Assembly (NCBI RefSeq): GCF_008868125.1
Contig: NZ_WAAQ01000001.1
Coordinates: 1-64,000, forward strand
DNA length: 64,000 nucleotides
Origin: Microbacterium maritypicum
GTDB taxonomy: Bacteria; Actinomycetota; Actinomycetes; Actinomycetales; Microbacteriaceae
Reading direction: 5' to 3'
Made by a program: the position numbers and the translations under genes. The notes under the pieces were generated by a model. It was not told the origin of the DNA, did not search any database, and saw nothing but the letters and a program-made list of their open reading frames with translations. Below, in pieces: positions 60,115-64,000 of the stretch (its first letter is position 1; every line of letters starts with the position of its first letter).

Positions 60115-61134
60115 ATGCGCGGAGTAGTCATGCACGCCCCCGGCGACGTCAGAGTCGAGGAGCGGGAGAAGCCCACCATCACCCGACCCACCGACGCCGT
60201 GATCCGGATCGCGGCGACCTGCATCTGCGGCTCCGACCTGTGGCCGTACCGCGGTGCGAACGAGGTCGATCATGACCCGATGGGGCACGAGTACGTCGGC
60301 GTCGTGGAGGAGATCGGCGCCGAGGTGCAGACGCTGAAGGTCGGCGACTTCGTGGTCGGCTCGTTCATGGCGTCCGACAACACGTGCGAGATCTGCCAGG
60401 CGGGCTACCAGTCCCGCTGCGTGCACGTCGTGCCGATGGGCAGATACGGCACGCAGGCCGAGTACGCGCTCATCCCGCACGCCGACGGCACGCTGGTCGT
60501 CACACCCGGACAGCCCGATGCCGACCTGATCCACTCGCTGCTCGCCGCATCCGACGTCCTCGGCACGGGCTGGTTCGCGGCCGTCGCCGCCGAGGTCGGA
60601 CCGGGCAAGACCGTCGCCGTCGTCGGTGACGGTGCCGTGGGGCTCCTCGGCATCCTCGCCGCGCGGGAGCTCGGCGCCGAGCGCATCATCGCGATGAGTC
60701 GGCACGCCGATCGGCAGGCGCTGGCGCGCGAGTTCGGCGCGACCGACATCGTCTCCGAGCGTGGAGACGCGGGTGTCGCGCGCATCAAGGAGCTCACGAA
60801 CGGCCTCGGCGCGCACTCGGTGATCGAGGCGGTCGGCACGCAGGAGTCCATGATGCAGGCGATCCGCTCCACCCGCCCCGGCGGCCATGTCGGCTACGTC
60901 GGCATCTCCCACGACGTGGCGATGCCGGGCGACGAGCTGTTCTTCTCCGGCGTGCACCTGCACGGCGGTCCTGCGCCGGTACGCCGCTTCCTCCCCGAGC
61001 TGATCCAGCTCATCTGGGACCGGAAGATCGACCCGGGCAAGGTCTTCGACCTGACCCTCCCGTTGGAGGAGGCCGCGGAGGGCTACCGGGCGATGGACGA
61101 GCGCCGGGCGACCAAGGTGCTGCTCACGCTCTGA
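60115..61134 (+). CDS. Zinc-dependent alcohol dehydrogenase
   Basis: 339 residues of the MDR superfamily. CICGSDLWPYRG (catalytic Cys), GHEYVGVVEEIG (His/Glu), the partly kept structural-zinc loop (SDNTCEICQAGYQSRC, three to four Cys), and NAD(P) loop VAVVGDGAVGLLGILAA. GAAGGAG precedes the ATG. Divergent from ribA, so the MarR-type regulator may control both. Its 3' end overlaps the EamA gene by 11 bases. Confidence 0.92.
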   Translation: MRGVVMHAPGDVRVEEREKPTITRPTDAVIRIAATCICGSDLWPYRGANEVDHDPMGHEYVGVVEEIGAEVQTLKVGDFVVGSFMASDNTCEICQAGYQSRCVHVVPMGRYGTQAEYALIPHADGTLVVTPGQPDADLIHSLLAASDVLGTGWFAAVAAEVGPGKTVAVVGDGAVGLLGILAARELGAERIIAMSRHADRQALAREFGATDIVSERGDAGVARIKELTNGLGAHSVIEAVGTQESMMQAIRSTRPGGHVGYVGISHDVAMPGDELFFSGVHLHGGPAPVRRFLPELIQLIWDRKIDPGKVFDLTLPLEEAAEGYRAMDERRATKVLLTL

Positions 61135-62035
61135 CCTCCGGGGGTGCTTCCTGCTTCGCGCGTCGCCGGACGAGCTTCAGCTCGCTCGCGAGGATCCCGA
61201 GCACGACGAGCGCCCCGCCGATGAGTGCGGTCGCGGGCAGGCGTTCACCGGCGATGCGTCCGATGACCCCTGCCCACACCGGCTCTCCGGCGTAGATGAT
61301 GGTCGCGCGGGTGGGTGACACCGACTTCTGCGCCCAGTTCATGGTCAGCTGGATCAGACAGCTCGCCGCCCCCAGCCCGACCGCGCAGCCGACCCAGACC
61401 CAGGAGAACTCCGGCACGCCCTCGCCCACCACCGGCATCGTGAGCAGCCCCAGCACTCCCGCGGTCAGCAGCTGCACGACGGTGATGCGTCCGAGGTCGA
61501 TCTTCCCCGCGAACAGGCTGATCAGGATGATCTCCGCGGCGATCGGCACGGTGCTGATCATGGTCGCGATCTCGCCGGCGCCGAGCGTCAGCGCGAAGGC
61601 GTCGGGTCCCGCGATGAACAGCAGCCCGACGAAGGCCAGCCCCGCGCCGACGAACGCCATGGCGGGCGGACGCTTGCGGAACACGGCCCACTGCGCGAGC
61701 GGCACCAGCGGCACGTACATCGCGGTGATGAAGGCCGAGGTGCTGCTGTCGATGCTCTGCAGCCCCAGCGTCTGCAGACCGTAGCCGAGGTAGATCATCA
61801 CGCCGATCGCGACGCCGGCGCCGATGTCGCGCCAGCGGATGCCGTGCAGCACGCGGCGGAAGATCACGACGCTGATGAGCCCTGCGATGAGGAACCGGAT
61901 GCCGACGAAGAACCAGGGACCCGCGTGCTCCATCGCCCAGTGCACCAGCAGGAACGTGCTGCCCCAGACCGCGGTGATCGCGATGAGCGCGGCCTCCTGC
62001 GGACGCAGCCGCATGAAACGCAGACGAGAGGGCAT
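61124..62035 (-). CDS. EamA/DMT-family transporter
   Basis: 303 residues, ten TM helices in two EamA repeats (about 8-140 and 150-290): VWGSTFLLVHWAMEHAGPWFFVGIRFLIAG and the second-half AEPVWA-like IYAGEPVWAGVIG. Exports amino acids or metabolites; substrate unknown. AAAGGG precedes the ATG. Convergent overlap with the dehydrogenase. Confidence 0.92.
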   Translation of the reverse strand: MPSRLRFMRLRPQEAALIAITAVWGSTFLLVHWAMEHAGPWFFVGIRFLIAGLISVVIFRRVLHGIRWRDIGAGVAIGVMIYLGYGLQTLGLQSIDSSTSAFITAMYVPLVPLAQWAVFRKRPPAMAFVGAGLAFVGLLFIAGPDAFALTLGAGEIATMISTVPIAAEIILISLFAGKIDLGRITVVQLLTAGVLGLLTMPVVGEGVPEFSWVWVGCAVGLGAASCLIQLTMNWAQKSVSPTRATIIYAGEPVWAGVIGRIAGERLPATALIGGALVVLGILASELKLVRRRAKQEAPPEVRA

Positions 62036-62154
62036 CGTTGGCCCTTTCTCGACGTTGCCGGATAGAGCCTAACGGGCCGCGACCGCCGCACGGATCGTGA
62101 CGGGAGAAGACGTACGCGCACCGGATGCCGTGGCCGACTCGGTAGCCTCGCAGC

Positions 62155-62994
62155 ATGAGCGACTTCGTGAGTGCCGTCGAGCTGAACGACCTTCTGACCC
62201 GGGGAGAGCCGGTGCGCGTGATCGATGTGCGCTGGCGGCTCGACCGTCCCGAGGCGGGGCATGGCGACTACCTCACCGGACACATCCCCGGTGCCGTGTT
62301 CGTCGGGCTCGACACCGAGCTGTCCACCCACGGCGAGCCCTCGGAGGGACGGCACCCGCTGCCGTCGACGGCCGCCCTCCAGGAGGCGGCCCGTCGATGG
62401 GGCGTGCGAGCCGGTGAAACCGTCGTCGCCTACGACGACTTCAAGAGCATCTCGGCTGCCCGCGCGTGGTGGCTGCTGCGTCAGGGCGGCATCGACGTGC
62501 GCGTGCTCGACGGCGGTATCCAGGGCTGGAAGGCCACGGGGTTCGACGTCGCGACCGACGATGTGCGCCCGGAGCCGGGCGACGTCGTGCTCCGCCCGAT
62601 CGGCGGCGATGCGATCTCGATCGACGAGGCTGCCGCCTTCCCGGCATCCGGCGTGCTGATCGACGCCCGTGCTGCCGATCGGTATCGCGGTGACTCCGAG
62701 CCCTACGACCCGGTCGGCGGGCACATCCCCGGCGCGCGCAACCTTCCCGAACCCGTGCACTTCGACGCGCAGGGGCGCATCCTCGATCGAGAGACGATCC
62801 TGGCGAGCTTCGCCGAGGTCGGCGTGACCCCGGGGACGACGGTCGCGGCGTACTGCGGTTCCGGTGTGACGGCCGCCCACACGGCGCTGGTCCTGCACGA
62901 GGTCGGCATCGACGCGAAGGTCTTCCCCGGATCGTGGAGTCAGTGGTCCAACACCCCTGGCCGTCCGGTCGCGACGGGCGATCAGCCCGGCTGA
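62155..62994 (+). CDS. Thiosulfate/3-mercaptopyruvate sulfurtransferase
   Basis: 279 residues with two rhodanese domains (about 8-125 and 145-270). The first lacks the cysteine; the second has the active-site loop YCGSGVTA (Cys near 232), which is the mercaptopyruvate/thiosulfate pattern. GHIPGA occurs in each half. Transfers sulfane sulfur to cyanide or thiols. Overlaps the convergent XRE-type gene by 13 bases. Confidence 0.92.
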   Translation: MSDFVSAVELNDLLTRGEPVRVIDVRWRLDRPEAGHGDYLTGHIPGAVFVGLDTELSTHGEPSEGRHPLPSTAALQEAARRWGVRAGETVVAYDDFKSISAARAWWLLRQGGIDVRVLDGGIQGWKATGFDVATDDVRPEPGDVVLRPIGGDAISIDEAAAFPASGVLIDARAADRYRGDSEPYDPVGGHIPGARNLPEPVHFDAQGRILDRETILASFAEVGVTPGTTVAAYCGSGVTAAHTALVLHEVGIDAKVFPGSWSQWSNTPGRPVATGDQPG

Positions 62995-63905
62995 TCCTCG
63001 CGGGGACCGTATCCCCAGTGCAGGCTGAGGGTGCCGGGGCCGAACGCCCTGCGCACCAGATGCACCGACGTTCCGCGCGGCGGCGGCAGCGGCGTCACCG
63101 TCACGCCGTCCGGCGTCTCGACGTGCTCCTCGCACCAGTCCGGGATGGCATCGGGGTGAAAGCGCGTCCACACCAGCAGCTCTCTGGCCTTCTGAGCCAC
63201 GGCGTGACCGGTGTCGTGCGTCTGCGGATAGTCGGGCGGATACTCGACCGACCATTCGACCATCGCGGTCTCCGGCGCCGTCAGAGGCACGTCGAGCTCG
63301 AACAGCACCCCGTGCACCTCACCGTCCGGGTGGGAGTATCGAGCGGCGATCCTGCCGCCGGACACGGCCGCCAGCTCCGGTGCGGGGGTGCGCACCCCGG
63401 GGTTGATCTCCAGGAAGGGGATCGCCGTGATGGTGCCCACCGTGGACTGCACGATGCTGCGCGTGATGCTGGAGGCGATGTTGCCGTCGGCGCCCACATC
63501 GGTCACCGAATGGGTCGTGAGCTCGCGCGAGGTGTCGGGATACGAGGCGCCGAGCGCGCGGAAGGCCTCGATCACGGCCAGCTCGAGCTCTTCCTCCTCG
63601 ATCGGGAACTGGTTAGGGCCGAGCGGCCCCGTGCGGTTCGTCGAGCGGAGCAGTCTGCTCAGGGCGCCGACGTCGAGCCCGAGGAGCTCCTCGATGTCGG
63701 AGAGCGCGGCCAGCGACTGCACGCCCTCCGGCCGTCGCGCGCCCGATCGCCAATAGCTCAGCGTCGCCATGGACACGCGATTCCCGCGGGCCTTGAGCTG
63801 CCGCTGCAGCCACGACAGCGTCACCGGCTTGGCGTTTATCGCGTCGCGCAGGGCGTTCGCGAAGTCATCGGATTCGGCTCTGCGCGCGTCATCTTCGATA
63901 TTCAT
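62982..63905 (-). CDS. Hypothetical protein with XRE-like N-terminus
   Basis: 307 residues. The N-terminus (about 15-85) is a Cro/C1-like helix-turn-helix (LSWLQRQLKARGNRVSMATLSYWRSG), used in actinobacteria by many small regulators. The remainder (about 110-300) is beta-rich and unrecognised, with Trp and His pairs (HPDAIPDWCEEH). ATG 63905 has GGAGGGG at spacing 7; the frame extends to 63962 without a site. The last 95 bases of the window hold its promoter region. Confidence 0.65.
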   Translation of the reverse strand: MNIEDDARRAESDDFANALRDAINAKPVTLSWLQRQLKARGNRVSMATLSYWRSGARRPEGVQSLAALSDIEELLGLDVGALSRLLRSTNRTGPLGPNQFPIEEEELELAVIEAFRALGASYPDTSRELTTHSVTDVGADGNIASSITRSIVQSTVGTITAIPFLEINPGVRTPAPELAAVSGGRIAARYSHPDGEVHGVLFELDVPLTAPETAMVEWSVEYPPDYPQTHDTGHAVAQKARELLVWTRFHPDAIPDWCEEHVETPDGVTVTPLPPPRGTSVHLVRRAFGPGTLSLHWGYGPREDQPG

Positions 63906-64000
63906 CACAGATCCCCTCCGGTATGTGAAGATCAGCGCCTTAGAGTGAGCATACGACCGCACGCGCGTACCTCAGGGGACCGGGTGGGCATGTGGGGTCA

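Overview
The window is a high-GC (about 70 percent by eye), densely coded chromosomal segment from an actinobacterium, most likely Microbacterium or a close relative in Microbacteriaceae. The grounds are codon use, many GTG starts, ATGA/GTGA overlaps, sortase-E-like LAxTG surface signals, DUF222-HNH, DUF2871 and Imm5-type genes, and several apparently leaderless genes. I saw no rRNA, tRNA, CRISPR array, transposase, phage or plasmid module. Assignments come from reading the translations; no database was searched.

Layout. 1-4.6 kb is a cell-surface and secretion block: the tail of a LAxTG-anchored repeat protein, an ECF sigma factor, a SipW-type signal peptidase, two small proteins with SipW-type signal peptides, and a LuxR-family response regulator. 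The two small secreted-protein genes share an ECF-like promoter element. 4.7-6.1 kb is a sulfur-handling pair (rhodanese lipoprotein and DUF4395 membrane protein) around a CsoR/CstR-like operator. 6.1-15.2 kb is mixed: methyltransferase, Lrp/LysE divergon, two-component system with a membrane-anchored partner, Imm5-like protein, and a DeoR/DUF4406 divergon. 15.2-22.4 kb is a catabolic or salvage cluster: a flavin monooxygenase diverging from an S-adenosylhomocysteinase-like protein, a deaminase-like amidohydrolase, a cupin and a polar amino-acid-type ABC importer.

22.4-31.6 kb carries PnuC and an acetyltransferase, a DUF222-HNH protein behind a LexA-like box, an MsrB-MsrA operon and a Fur-catalase pair (oxidative-stress defence). 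31.8-37.8 kb is one 2002-residue LAxTG-anchored protein with 12 closely related repeats of about 117 residues, part of which is a recent two-unit duplication. 37.9-50 kb holds a J-domain/NERD-like fusion, YigZ, aldo/keto reductase, an MMPL exporter with its own two-component system, a secreted protein whose sorting-like signal is at the wrong end, DUF2871 (with a broken 5' copy nearby), an amino-acid permease and a MATE pump.

50-64 kb has an acyl-CoA synthetase, an Lrp/PLP-enzyme divergon, a thioesterase, a heptad-repeat membrane protein, a ClpP pair whose second member lacks the catalytic serine with a ClgR/PopR-like regulator beside it, a ribA-marR operon, a zinc alcohol dehydrogenase, a DMT exporter, a thiosulfate/mercaptopyruvate sulfurtransferase and an XRE-type protein. 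Convergent gene pairs are usually separated by long perfect hairpins, read here as bidirectional terminators.
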